Shown here: positions 1-6,548 of the stretch, piece after piece
How the letters are laid out: every line of letters starts with the position of its first letter
How positions within the stretch are numbered: the first letter of the stretch is position 1
Assembly: GCA_964482585.1 (NCBI GenBank)
Contig: CAYZYO010000079.1
Location: 1-11,375, forward strand
DNA length: 11,375 nucleotides
Reading direction: 5' to 3'
DNA from: CAYZYO01 sp964482585
GTDB lineage: Bacteria; Bacillota; Syntrophomonadia; Syntrophomonadales; Syntrophomonadaceae
The notes under the pieces: generated by a model
What the model saw: only the letters and a program-made list of their open reading frames with translations
Told to the model about the DNA's origin: nothing
Database searches by the model: none
Program-made: the position numbers and the translations under genes

Positions 1-776
1 AGCATACCGCCAAAAATATGCCAAAGTTTGGTAAACGGGACCAAGGCAATAAATAGGAAAGCAATGCCCATATGGAACCACCACATAAGGCGGTGCCACA
101 TAAGGGCTGATTCAAGACTGGCTCCGGCCCATAAACCTGCAAATAGCCATCCTATTGGTGAAGCCACCTGTTCATAAGCTATTTGTGACATAGTAGTAGA
201 CAATTTAATCTGGGCTGCAATTCTTGCACCTTCAATAATATAACCCGTTAATAAAATAGCAAATACTAATAATATAATCCATCCATCGGAAGATTTGGTA
301 TCATTTAGACGTTCCGGTTTTTGACAGTATCGAACAACAGCCATTATAACGATCCCGATTAATGCAAGAAAACCAAAAACATCAACTATCCAGGACATAC
401 CAATATAAATTGACCCTTCTAAATGAGGCCAACCAATAAAGTTATGACAAGCATCTACACCTGCTGCCATAAACAGCAACAGGAACCCCCAAAATAAGAA
501 AGCATGCATCCAACCTGCTAAAGGCTTTTTAATAACTTTTGCCTGAGCAAAAGTAAAAAGAAACCAGGAAATTATTCTTTCAAAAATTCTATCATTCCTG
601 TGTACCTCACCTTTGGCAAGCATCCATACCTGAATTTTCTTGTAGAAACCAAATAAAAAAACTCCGACAGGGATAATCATTATTACATAAATAAGCCATT
701 CGTAGGGAATATTTGCCCCAACTACACGCATTGGGACATCATAGCCACCCTCTAATGGATGATATCCAAAAATCAT
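1..776 (-). CDS. EtfAB:quinone oxidoreductase, N-terminal membrane domain (partial, runs off window)
   Basis: The frame opens at ATG 776, after a GGAGGG ribosome site, and stays open to base 1, giving 258 residues with no stop. The visible part is strongly hydrophobic, with about five or six membrane segments (roughly residues 24-46, 86-106, 124-148, 165-188, 205-222 and 230-250). It resembles the NarI-like cytochrome b domain at the start of the membrane-bound Fe-S oxidoreductases (DUF224/HdrD-related) that take electrons from EtfAB. His91 (in WMHAFLFWGF), His228, His235 and His253 are candidate heme ligands. A segment with RYCQKPERL and a following TGYIIEGARI matches the family pattern as I recall it. 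The Fe-S and cysteine-rich CCG domains expected further on lie outside the window. It directly follows etfB-etfA, as in Syntrophomonas-type operons, which supports a role in passing electrons from acyl-CoA oxidation to menaquinone. The family call is confident; the exact acceptor is inferred. Confidence 0.82.
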   Translation of the reverse strand, partial: MIFGYHPLEGGYDVPMRVVGANIPYEWLIYVIMIIPVGVFLFGFYKKIQVWMLAKGEVHRNDRIFERIISWFLFTFAQAKVIKKPLAGWMHAFLFWGFLLLFMAAGVDACHNFIGWPHLEGSIYIGMSWIVDVFGFLALIGIVIMAVVRYCQKPERLNDTKSSDGWIILLVFAILLTGYIIEGARIAAQIKLSTTMSQIAYEQVASPIGWLFAGLWAGASLESALMWHRLMWWFHMGIAFLFIALVPFTKLWHIFGGM

Positions 777-812
777 TGATTCAATTCCCTCCTTCAACTA
801 GCCTGTATAGGT

Positions 813-848
813 GATTACTGGATATACATTGAAGTAAATCCAGTAATC
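813..848 (-). repeat. 11-bp perfect inverted repeat between etfA and the oxidoreductase gene
   Basis: GATTACTGGAT at 813-823 is exactly complementary to ATCCAGTAATC at 838-848, with a 14-base loop. It lies 16 bases after the etfA stop and 36 bases before the next ATG. No T-run follows on the minus strand, so it is not a standard intrinsic terminator. An RNA hairpin that stabilises or processes the etfBA message, or tunes expression of the downstream gene, is possible. Confidence 0.6.
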
Positions 849-864
849 CCATCCCCGTTGGCTG

Positions 865-1818
865 CTACTTCTTAAGTTCGTCCATTAGAACCGGAACAAC
901 CTTAAACATGTCTGCAACTACTCCAAAATCTGATACATTAAAGATTGGAGCTTCAGTATCTGTATTAATTGATGCTATAAATTTAGATGAGGACATACCA
1001 GCTAGATGTTGAATAGCTCCTGATATACCACATGCTATATACAGGTTGGGATTAACAACCTTACCAGTCTGCCCCACCTGCAGCTCATGTCCTAACCAGC
1101 CAGAATCAATCGATGCCCTGGAACCGCCAACTGCTGCCCCTAACATATCGGCCAGCTGTTCAACCAGCTTGATCCCGTCTGGTCCCTTACAACCACGGCC
1201 ACCTGATACTACTACATCAGCTTCGGTCAGATCTGGTCTGGCTGAAACCGTAGGAATAAAATCTTTTATTGTTTGATAAACATCGGCATCTGTTGCTGCT
1301 ACAGCTGGTTTTACTACTTCTCCAGCACCACCATTCTCAACTACTTCCCATACCCCGGCACGGATTGTAGCTAAAACCGGACTAGTAGTTACTTCAACTT
1401 TAGAAAGGGCTTTACCGGCATAAATAGCCCTGGTAAATACCCCTTTACCGGCACTGATTTCTGCTGCTATAGCATCAGTAGCTAAACCTGCCTCAAGTTT
1501 TTGAGCCAGTCTGGAAGCAAAGTCTCTGCCATTAAAAGTGTGAGCAAATAATACCGCATTAGGACTGTTTTCGCTTATCATAGCTGCCAGTTGTGCTACA
1601 TAAGCACCGGTATTGTAATCAGCAAATATATCAGCATCTGCTATATAAACCTTATCTGCACCATATTTAGCAAGTTCGGGAACTAAACCTTCTACATCCT
1701 TACCAAACAGTACAGCACTTACTTCATCACCAAATTTTTTAGCCTCTGAGAGCATCTCAAAGGTTGCCTTACGGATATTACCATTCTTTTGATCTACAAA
1801 TATCCATGTTCCTGCCAT
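865..1818 (-). CDS. etfA: Electron transfer flavoprotein, alpha subunit
   Basis: This is the large ETF subunit, which binds FAD and shuttles electrons from acyl-CoA dehydrogenases to a membrane acceptor. Start ATG 1818 is chosen because AAGGAGGG lies 7 bases upstream; a TTG one codon earlier is less likely. The protein is 317 residues, the usual family length. The N-terminal ETF domain (about 1-190) is followed by the conserved FAD-binding domain (about 195-315), which shows GSRASID (232-238), GQTGKVVNP (249-257), CGISGAIQH (263-271) and SINTDTEAPIF (283-293). The gene sits 30 bases after etfB and before the membrane oxidoreductase, so the three form one electron-transfer unit. I see nothing broken or missing. 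Whether the ETF is bifurcating was not resolved; the adjacent oxidoreductase favours a conventional, non-bifurcating role. Confidence 0.95.
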   Translation of the reverse strand: MAGTWIFVDQKNGNIRKATFEMLSEAKKFGDEVSAVLFGKDVEGLVPELAKYGADKVYIADADIFADYNTGAYVAQLAAMISENSPNAVLFAHTFNGRDFASRLAQKLEAGLATDAIAAEISAGKGVFTRAIYAGKALSKVEVTTSPVLATIRAGVWEVVENGGAGEVVKPAVAATDADVYQTIKDFIPTVSARPDLTEADVVVSGGRGCKGPDGIKLVEQLADMLGAAVGGSRASIDSGWLGHELQVGQTGKVVNPNLYIACGISGAIQHLAGMSSSKFIASINTDTEAPIFNVSDFGVVADMFKVVPVLMDELKK

Positions 1819-1848
1819 CAATTACCCTCCTTTATTCTTAATCAGTTG

Positions 1849-2604
1849 TTATTTTACTTCAACCTTTACAGTATTCTTCATCCAGTCTGCCAGTTGAACC
1901 GCAGCTTCCGGGGGTTCTGCCCCCTCGATCTTAATACCGGCTTGTTTTGCAGGTGGTAAGCTGAATTCAATTATGGAAACCTTATTGTCAACTGCAACAG
2001 CATCAGCAGTTGCTACCGGTTTCTTCTTTGCCTGCATGATACCCTTCATGGATGGATAGCGGGGTTCATTCCAACTTACCTGACTGGATATTACAGCTGG
2101 AAGAGCAACCTCCGTAACCTGGGTACCTCCATCAGCTTCACTTGTACATACTGCTTTGCCATCGGCAATCTCGATATCAGTTATAACATTAACATGGGGA
2201 AGACCAAGGATTTCTGCTAAACGGGTAGGGACCTGCGAAGAACCATCGTCAGCAGCAACATGGCCTGCGAGAATAATATCCGGATTTTCGTCTTTTATAG
2301 CTGCAGCTAAGGCAACTGCTCTAGCATACTCATCAGCGTCTGGATCCTGTTTAATTAGAATCCCCCTGTCTGCACCCATCGCTAAAGCGGTACGAATTGC
2401 GTCCATAGCCTTGTCGGCTCCTGCTGATAAGACTACCACTTCATCAGCAATTTTCTTTTCTTTAAGCTGTATACCACCTTCAACAGCTACTTCGTCATAC
2501 GGGTTAATAATCATATTAATACCCGTATTTGATATTTTGCCATCCTTTAATTCAATCTTAGCTTCTGTGTCAAATGTCTGCTTAACACATACTAGAACCT
2601 TCAA
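1849..2604 (-). CDS. etfB: Electron transfer flavoprotein, beta subunit
   Basis: This is the small ETF subunit, which pairs with EtfA and contacts the dehydrogenase partner. The chosen start is TTG 2604: AGGAGG lies 7 bases upstream and the protein then begins MKVLVCVKQT, the normal family N-terminus. An upstream GTG at 2646 would add a basic tail (KTRRTKKRK) translated from the ribosome site itself, so I reject it. The resulting 251 residues fit the family. The ETF-beta signature is clear near residues 178-196, with NEPRYPSMKGIMQAKKKP, and NPYDEVAVE at 34-42 is also typical. It is the first gene after the 285-base gap that follows hemL, so it probably begins a new transcription unit with etfA and the oxidoreductase. 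Confidence 0.95.
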   Translation of the reverse strand: MKVLVCVKQTFDTEAKIELKDGKISNTGINMIINPYDEVAVEGGIQLKEKKIADEVVVLSAGADKAMDAIRTALAMGADRGILIKQDPDADEYARAVALAAAIKDENPDIILAGHVAADDGSSQVPTRLAEILGLPHVNVITDIEIADGKAVCTSEADGGTQVTEVALPAVISSQVSWNEPRYPSMKGIMQAKKKPVATADAVAVDNKVSIIEFSLPPAKQAGIKIEGAEPPEAAVQLADWMKNTVKVEVK

Positions 2605-2611
2605 GTTCGTT

Positions 2612-2617
2612 CCTCCT
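2612..2617 (-). promoter_or_regulatory. Ribosome binding site fixing the TTG start of etfB
   Basis: AGGAGG on the minus strand lies 7 bases before TTG 2604. It decides the etfB start in favour of a rare TTG codon over the GTG at 2646, which lies upstream of this site. Confidence 0.8.
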
Positions 2618-2754
2618 TTTCTTTTTTTAGTCCTTCGGGTTTTCACAGTTTAAACTCGCAGACGCCAAACTCTCTAGTAACCACCTCCATAAACAAATAT
2701 ATATATTTTTTGCCTACGGCAATTCTACCGTCGATTCGACATAATAAGACATTT

Positions 2755-2768
2755 TTATGTCGACATAA
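2755..2768. promoter_or_regulatory. Perfect 14-bp palindrome, candidate operator upstream of etfB
   Basis: TTATGTCGACATAA is a perfect palindrome. The half sequence TTATGTCGA recurs in the same orientation at 2736-2744, 24 bases further toward etfB, and is followed by ATCGAC so that GTCGAATCGAC forms a second, near-symmetric site. The palindrome sits where transcription would begin if the -10 candidate at 2775-2780 is real. No regulator can be named from the sequence. A dimeric repressor controlling the etf operon is an inference. Confidence 0.4.
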
Positions 2769-2774
2769 GAATTT

Positions 2775-2803
2775 TTTATATATGAATAAAAAATAACCCA
2801 TTA
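2775..2803 (-). promoter_or_regulatory. Weak promoter candidate for etfB-etfA
   Basis: On the minus strand TATAAA (2780-2775) matches five of six -10 positions. The best -35 at 17-18 base spacing is poor (TAATGG or TTAATG). Its predicted start falls on the palindrome at 2755-2768. This is offered because the gap after hemL should contain a promoter for etfB; other AT-rich stretches here could serve instead. Confidence 0.28.
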
Positions 2804-2857
2804 AGAGTTTCGATATTTATGTTGTATTTCCTCTTTTTTTGAGATTATTGATGAAAA

Positions 2858-2888
2858 TTTTACTTAATAATTTATTAATTAAGTAAAA
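2858..2888 (-). terminator. AT-rich hairpin just after hemL, possible terminator of the heme operon
   Basis: TTTTACTTAAT (2858-2868) is complementary to ATTAAGTAAAA (2878-2888), an 11-bp stem with a 9-base loop that starts one base past the hemL stop codon. On the minus strand the stem ends in AAAA and is followed by TTTT. With only two G-C pairs and a short T-run it is a weak terminator by standard rules, but its position at the end of a long operon is right. Confidence 0.45.
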
Positions 2889-2889
2889 A

Positions 2890-4176
2890 TTAACGAATCG
2901 CCTGAAGAGCTCTATCTATAGCCTCAATTGTCTTATTAATATCCCTTACATTATGGGCCTGGGAAATAAAACAGACTTCAAATTGAGCTGGAGGAAAGTA
3001 TATTCCCTGCTGTAACAACTCACGGTAGAATTCTGCGTATTTAAAAGTGTCGCTTTTTATGACTGAGGCATAAGTTCTTACTTCCGGTTCTGTGAAAAAT
3101 AATGAAAACATCGACCCCAACCGGTTAACCGCTAAATCATAATTATTAGTATGCATAACCTGCTTGATGCCAGTGATTAATAAATCCCCCATTAATTCTA
3201 ACCCGGCATAACATTCACTGTTTTTCAGGATGTTCAGGGTAGCTGTACCTGCAGCCATAGCCAGGGGATTACCCGCAAGGGTACCTGCCTGGTAAACATC
3301 ACCTTCTGGAGCTACCAGATCCATTATTGCTTTTTTCCCCCCGTAAGCTCCCACAGGTAAACCACCACCTATTATTTTCCCTAAGGTGGTTAAATCAGGA
3401 TAAATATTTACTATATTCTGGTAACCTCCATAACAGGTTCTAAATCCACTTATAACTTCGTCAAAAATCAGCAGGCTTTCATTCTGGTCAGTTAATTCAC
3501 GCAGCCCTTTTAAAAAGTCGTTATCGGGAACAACTAGTCCCATATTCCCTGCTACTGGTTCAACAATAACTGCCGCTATATCCTTCTTATACTCTTTAAA
3601 TATTTTCTCTACTGAATCAATATCATTATATGTTGCAATAATAGTATCTCTGGCATATGTTTCCGGAACTCCAGGACTAGTAGGAATACCCGAAGTCAAT
3701 AAACCGGAACCCGCCTTTATCAAGAAACTGTCGGCATGTCCATGATAACACCCGGCAAATTTTACAATCTTATCTCTTCTGGTATAAGCTCTGGCAAGCC
3801 GTACAGCACTCATGGTTGCTTCAGTTCCTGAGTTAACCATCCTCACTCTATCTATAGATGGGAAAGCTTCACATATAAGTTGGGCCAATTCTATCTCTTT
3901 TTTGCAAGGCGCACCATAACTGGTACCCATTTCAGCGGTTTCACATATTGATTGAATCACTTCAGGATGACTATGACCAAGTATTAATGGTCCCCAGGAA
4001 CATACATAATCAATATATTCGTTGTCATCTACATCAATAACCTTGGAACCCCTGCCCTGTTTTATAAAAAGAGGTGTTAATCCTACTGCTTTAAAAGCCC
4101 TGACTGGACTGTTTACTCCACCTGGCATATACTCCCTGGCTTTTAAAAAAAGTTCCTCAGATTTATTAGTTTTCAC
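2890..4176 (-). CDS. hemL: Glutamate-1-semialdehyde 2,1-aminomutase
   Basis: A PLP enzyme that converts glutamate-1-semialdehyde, made by HemA, to 5-aminolevulinate in the C5 pathway. It has 428 residues, the normal length. Family hallmarks are PGGVNSPVRAF (18-28), the NSGTEA phosphate-binding turn (115-120), CYHGHADS (143-150), FDEVISGFR (238-246) and the PLP lysine Lys267 in TTLGKIIGGGLPVG. The start is GTG 4176; an AGGAGGG site sits about 10-11 bases upstream, slightly far, but no better start exists. It is the last gene of the heme operon, 49 bases after the ahbB-like gene and followed by a hairpin. General class-III aminotransferases are the main confusable family, but the N-terminal motif and context make HemL clear. 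Confidence 0.96.
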   Translation of the reverse strand: MKTNKSEELFLKAREYMPGGVNSPVRAFKAVGLTPLFIKQGRGSKVIDVDDNEYIDYVCSWGPLILGHSHPEVIQSICETAEMGTSYGAPCKKEIELAQLICEAFPSIDRVRMVNSGTEATMSAVRLARAYTRRDKIVKFAGCYHGHADSFLIKAGSGLLTSGIPTSPGVPETYARDTIIATYNDIDSVEKIFKEYKKDIAAVIVEPVAGNMGLVVPDNDFLKGLRELTDQNESLLIFDEVISGFRTCYGGYQNIVNIYPDLTTLGKIIGGGLPVGAYGGKKAIMDLVAPEGDVYQAGTLAGNPLAMAAGTATLNILKNSECYAGLELMGDLLITGIKQVMHTNNYDLAVNRLGSMFSLFFTEPEVRTYASVIKSDTFKYAEFYRELLQQGIYFPPAQFEVCFISQAHNVRDINKTIEAIDRALQAIR

Positions 4177-4225
4177 AACCCTAAAACCCTCCTAAAAATA
4201 TATGTTGTCAGATTAAGCTATATTA

Positions 4226-4690
4226 CTAAAAATAGGTCATACTGGTCTTTTTTAGTTCTGCCTGGCTTTTGATTACAATATAATCCTTTATACCTGTTTG
4301 GTTAACAATTTTGTGAATCAATTGTAAATTTTCTTCATCACTACGGCTGTGAATCATGGAAAAAAAATTATAGCCAAAACTCTCCGGGACTTCTCTTAAA
4401 TAACAATGACTTATTTCATTATATTGAGCAATCATATTTCCTACTTCATCAACCTTATTTTCATCGATTTTCCATGCTACCAGGGTATTTACTGTAAATC
4501 CTGCCTTTTGATGACGCAGTACCGCTCCTAACCTTCTAATTAACCCTTTTTCTTGCATTTTTTTTATATGGGCAACTATTTCTTCCTCCTCAAGCTGTAG
4601 GTTTTTTGCCAACTGCTTATAAGGGCATGTTTCTAAGGGTATATCCCCTTGTATAAACTTAATGATTTTTGATTCTATTTCACTTATCAC
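4226..4690 (-). CDS. ahbB: Siroheme decarboxylase subunit, AhbB/NirD-like
   Basis: One of a pair of Lrp/AsnC-fold proteins that remove two acetate carboxyls from siroheme to give 12,18-didecarboxysiroheme. It shows a degenerate winged-helix part (about 3-58), the block IRRLGAVLRHQKAGF (51-65) and then ISHCYLRE (93-100) and GYNFFSMIHS (106-115), the pattern I associate with NirD/NirH/AhbB proteins. It ends in ELKKTSMTYF, as related decarboxylases do. The start is uncertain: GTG 4690 gives 154 residues beginning MISEIESKI, the best family match, and overlaps the preceding stop by 11 bases; GTG 4699 or TTG 4708 would add a few residues. No strong ribosome site precedes any of them, which suggests translational coupling to the gene before it. 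Automatic pipelines often mislabel this family as AsnC regulators. The AhbA versus AhbB assignment rests on motif memory. Confidence 0.82.
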   Translation of the reverse strand: MISEIESKIIKFIQGDIPLETCPYKQLAKNLQLEEEEIVAHIKKMQEKGLIRRLGAVLRHQKAGFTVNTLVAWKIDENKVDEVGNMIAQYNEISHCYLREVPESFGYNFFSMIHSRSDEENLQLIHKIVNQTGIKDYIVIKSQAELKKTSMTYF

Positions 4691-5153
4691 ACGTCTCACC
4701 CATTTCAAAGATAACTTTTATCTTAAAAACCTTTTTTGCCGGCATATTAATTATGTTTGTTCCAATTCTATTCTGAATATCCTCGATTATCTGTAGAGCT
4801 TCATTATAAGAGGGAGCAGTCAGGGTAAACCATAAATTGTAATAATTATCCCGTAGATAATTATGGGTTACTCCTTTTTCTTTATTAATTATTGATGCTG
4901 CCTTTCTAATATAATTTTCCGGCAATCTGCACGCACACAACGTGGAATAATACCCGATATTCCGGCTATCTATTATTCCTCCTATTCTCCTAATAATGCC
5001 GTTTTCCTTAAAAGCCTTAATCTTTTGCAGGAGTTCATCTTCGCCAATGTCAAGCCTTTGAGCCATAATCTTATATGGTTGAGTAGATATTGGAAAATCG
5101 TTCTGGAGCATATTTAATATCTTTTTGTCTAAATCGCTAATTTTACTGCTCAT
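4680..5153 (-). CDS. ahbA: Siroheme decarboxylase subunit, AhbA/NirL-like
   Basis: Partner subunit of the siroheme decarboxylase. Start ATG 5153 is chosen because AGGAGG lies 7 bases upstream; this gives 157 residues beginning MSSKISDLDKKILNMLQ, and longer in-frame starts lie deep inside nirJ2. A winged-helix-like N-terminus (about 5-55, ending in GIIRRIGGI) precedes an Lrp-like alpha/beta domain with GVTHNYLRDNYYNLWFTL (94-111), the counterpart of the SHCYLRE...YNFFSMIH block in its paralogue. FKIKVIF near the C-terminus matches other siroheme decarboxylases. It overlaps the nirJ2 end by 11 bases and is itself overlapped by the next gene, as expected for subunits made together. The enzyme function is known for the family in sulfate reducers and archaea; here it is inferred by similarity and by the operon. 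Confidence 0.84.
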   Translation of the reverse strand: MSSKISDLDKKILNMLQNDFPISTQPYKIMAQRLDIGEDELLQKIKAFKENGIIRRIGGIIDSRNIGYYSTLCACRLPENYIRKAASIINKEKGVTHNYLRDNYYNLWFTLTAPSYNEALQIIEDIQNRIGTNIINMPAKKVFKIKVIFEMGETCDK

Positions 5154-6147
5154 TGTTTTTCCTCCTGGGATTATAAAGACACCAGGAGTCTTCCGCCATA
5201 TAATCTCCATTGCTGTAATAAAATGCCCGGGCTCTACATCCTCCACACTGCAGCTTATAATCACATACTCCGCACTTACCTTTATAATCCATGGTCCTGA
5301 GTTTCTTTAACACCTCATTATCACGCCAGATTTGGTCAAACGGTTTTTCCTTAACATTACCCAGGCGGATATCTAAATAGGCACACGGTTGTACATCACC
5401 CTTAGGACTGATTATACAATAACTTATTCCTGCCAGGCATCCCCTGCTAAACCGCATTGGAATACCCTTCTTATCAGCAATTCTCATGAATTGTGGAGCA
5501 CAGGTTGGTTTTATCTCTATTTCTACCTTTTTCTGTTTGTCCAATAACCGGGCAATCGTCTTTTCGTATTCAACCACCCGTAGAGCTTCTTTTTCAATCT
5601 CGGCTCCTCGCCCGGTAGGTACCAGGAAAAACACATGATGAGCCATAGCTCCAATATCTATTGCAAAGTCGGTTATCGTTTCTAATTCTTCTACATTCCA
5701 ATCCATAACTGTAGTATGAATCTGGAAAGGGAGTCCAACTTCCTTGAGGTTTCTCATTCCCTGAACAGTTAGATCAAATGCGCCATCCAGTCCGCGAAAA
5801 GCATCATGTTTCTTTTTATCCAGGCTATCCAGACTAACACCAGCAGCCATGAACCCTGCTTTTTTTAATTTAGATACTACATCCAGCGTAAGCAGGGTTC
5901 CATTGGTTCCCATCACTACCCTTAACCCCTGTTCTGAAGCAAATTGTCCCAGTTCATAGATGTCCGGCCGCATGACTGGTTCTCCACCACTAAATATCAT
6001 TATTTTGAATCCAGCTTTTTTAATTTCCCGGATCATTTTTTTAGCCTCTCTTGTAGAAAGCTCATCTGAAAGCTTCGCTCCTGCATCACGGTAGCAGTGA
6101 TCACAAAACATATTACATTGATTAGTTGAATTCCAGGATATAAGCAT
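5143..6147 (-). CDS. ahbD: Radical SAM heme synthase, AhbD/NirJ2 type
   Basis: Predicted to catalyse the last step of the siroheme route, oxidative decarboxylation of the two propionates of Fe-coproporphyrin III to vinyls, giving heme b. It has 334 residues. The radical SAM cluster site is Cys11-x3-Cys15-x2-Cys18 in NQCNMFCDHCYRD, with GGEP at 54-57. The C-terminal part holds auxiliary-cluster cysteines in GCLAGISYC (236-244), Cys255, Cys292, Cys295, Cys301, Cys304 and Cys323, a SPASM-like arrangement. The start LISWNSTNQCN and the KPTCAPQFMRIA block match NirJ2/AhbD proteins as I recall them. ATG 6147 is the only sensible start because TAA directly precedes it, yet no ribosome site is visible upstream, unlike nearly all the other genes. 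Clostridial genomes label this protein NirJ2 (putative heme d1), but no nirF or nirN is near, so heme b is more likely. Confidence 0.85.
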   Translation of the reverse strand: MLISWNSTNQCNMFCDHCYRDAGAKLSDELSTREAKKMIREIKKAGFKIMIFSGGEPVMRPDIYELGQFASEQGLRVVMGTNGTLLTLDVVSKLKKAGFMAAGVSLDSLDKKKHDAFRGLDGAFDLTVQGMRNLKEVGLPFQIHTTVMDWNVEELETITDFAIDIGAMAHHVFFLVPTGRGAEIEKEALRVVEYEKTIARLLDKQKKVEIEIKPTCAPQFMRIADKKGIPMRFSRGCLAGISYCIISPKGDVQPCAYLDIRLGNVKEKPFDQIWRDNEVLKKLRTMDYKGKCGVCDYKLQCGGCRARAFYYSNGDYMAEDSWCLYNPRRKNNEQ

Positions 6148-6548
6148 TTAGTTATTGACAGACGGTTTTAATATTAACCCCTCATGTCCGCAGGACACAA
6201 CCACCTATGAAACTAAAGTAGGTTATTAACCACAGATTCACTAAAATTTTTTCGTTTTAATAGGTATCTGGAACAATTATAATATTTTACCTTTAACTCT
6301 GCAGTTAATTGCTAATTTTTATATTGTACCGTAGAGGAGACTTCAGTCTCCGACCAGCCTAAATTCAGGGTGTCAGGGCTGCGACTGAAGTCGCCTCTAC
6401 GGTTCTACTGGTTGCTGCGGTTTTCTCAAAACGCCATGCCTGCCTAACTTATCTAGGTAAGGTGATTGCATTAAGCGTTTATTTTTTTATTAAAAGGTCT
6501 GTCAAAATGCACCTCCCTTAATAATTAATGTGTTTTCATGTATTCAAT
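6148..6548. other. 401-base gap inside the heme operon
   Basis: This gap between hemB and nirJ2 contrasts with spacings of 51 bases or fewer elsewhere in the operon. It contains the REP-like inverted pair at 6328-6403. On the minus strand it also has a consensus TTGACA at 6505-6500 with only a poor -10 (ATAAAC or TAAACG), and a TATAAT at 6281-6276 without a recognisable -35. An inverted repeat TTAACT-CTGC-AGTTAA lies at 6293-6308 and a small one, TGTCC-GCA-GGACA, at 6185-6197. Near 6510-6520 a GGGAGGTG ribosome-site-like run leads only into frames of 8-14 codons. I see no gene here. A separate promoter for nirJ2 onward is possible but unproven. Confidence 0.6.
6328..6403. repeat. REP-doublet (REPIN/BIME-like) element: two inverted GTAG-headed hairpins
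   Basis: ACCGTAGAGG at 6328-6337 and its complement at 6394-6403 bound a 76-base element. Each arm has a GTAG head followed by a palindrome with a two-base loop: GGAGACT-TC-AGTCTCC at 6336-6351 and GCGACT-GA-AGTCGC at 6381-6394. Over 23 bases the arms differ at two positions, and those two bases pair with each other inside the hairpin, A-T in one arm and C-G in the other. A GTAG-type head, a short hairpin and an inverted pair are the hallmarks of REP elements mobilised by REP-associated tyrosine transposases (RAYT, IS200/IS605-like). No transposase is in the window, so mobility in trans is inferred. Confidence 0.75.

Larger units (their letters stand above)
2605..2889. other. Intergenic region between hemL and etfB
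   Basis: This 285-base, AT-rich stretch contains the post-hemL hairpin, the weak promoter candidate and the TTATGTCGACATAA palindrome. It also holds a shorter inverted repeat TTGCC-TAC-GGCAA at 2710-2722. A 14-codon frame starting at ATG 2690 has no ribosome site and is not called. No RNA gene or riboswitch fold was recognised. Confidence 0.6.

Noticed and set aside
2156..2653. 165-codon plus-strand open frame opposite etfB
   Set aside because: It lies entirely antisense to the well-supported etfB gene and its upstream edge, has low-complexity S/A/I composition and matches no family I know.
2646..2690. 14-codon open frame (MEVVTREFGVCEFKL-like) upstream of etfB as a leader peptide
   Set aside because: No ribosome site precedes its ATG, and no attenuator-like pair of hairpins or run of regulatory codons is seen.
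2710..2722. TTGCC-TAC-GGCAA beside a T-run as a terminator
   Set aside because: The T-run precedes the stem on the plus strand and is an A-run after it on the minus strand, so it has the wrong orientation for either direction; the stem is only five pairs.
4226..5153. Two Lrp/AsnC-like proteins as transcription regulators of the heme operon
   Set aside because: They have the fold, but they carry the YLR and YN(L/F) blocks of siroheme decarboxylases, occur as a tandem pair and lie between ahbD and hemL. An enzymatic role is much more likely.
6185..6197. TGTCC-GCA-GGACA as an operator before nirJ2
   Set aside because: Five-base arms are short enough to arise by chance, and no second copy was seen. 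It is noted only within the gap description.
6510..6520. GGGAGGTG ribosome-site-like run after hemB as the start of a small gene
   Set aside because: The frames that follow from TTG or GTG end after 8-14 codons and resemble nothing known.
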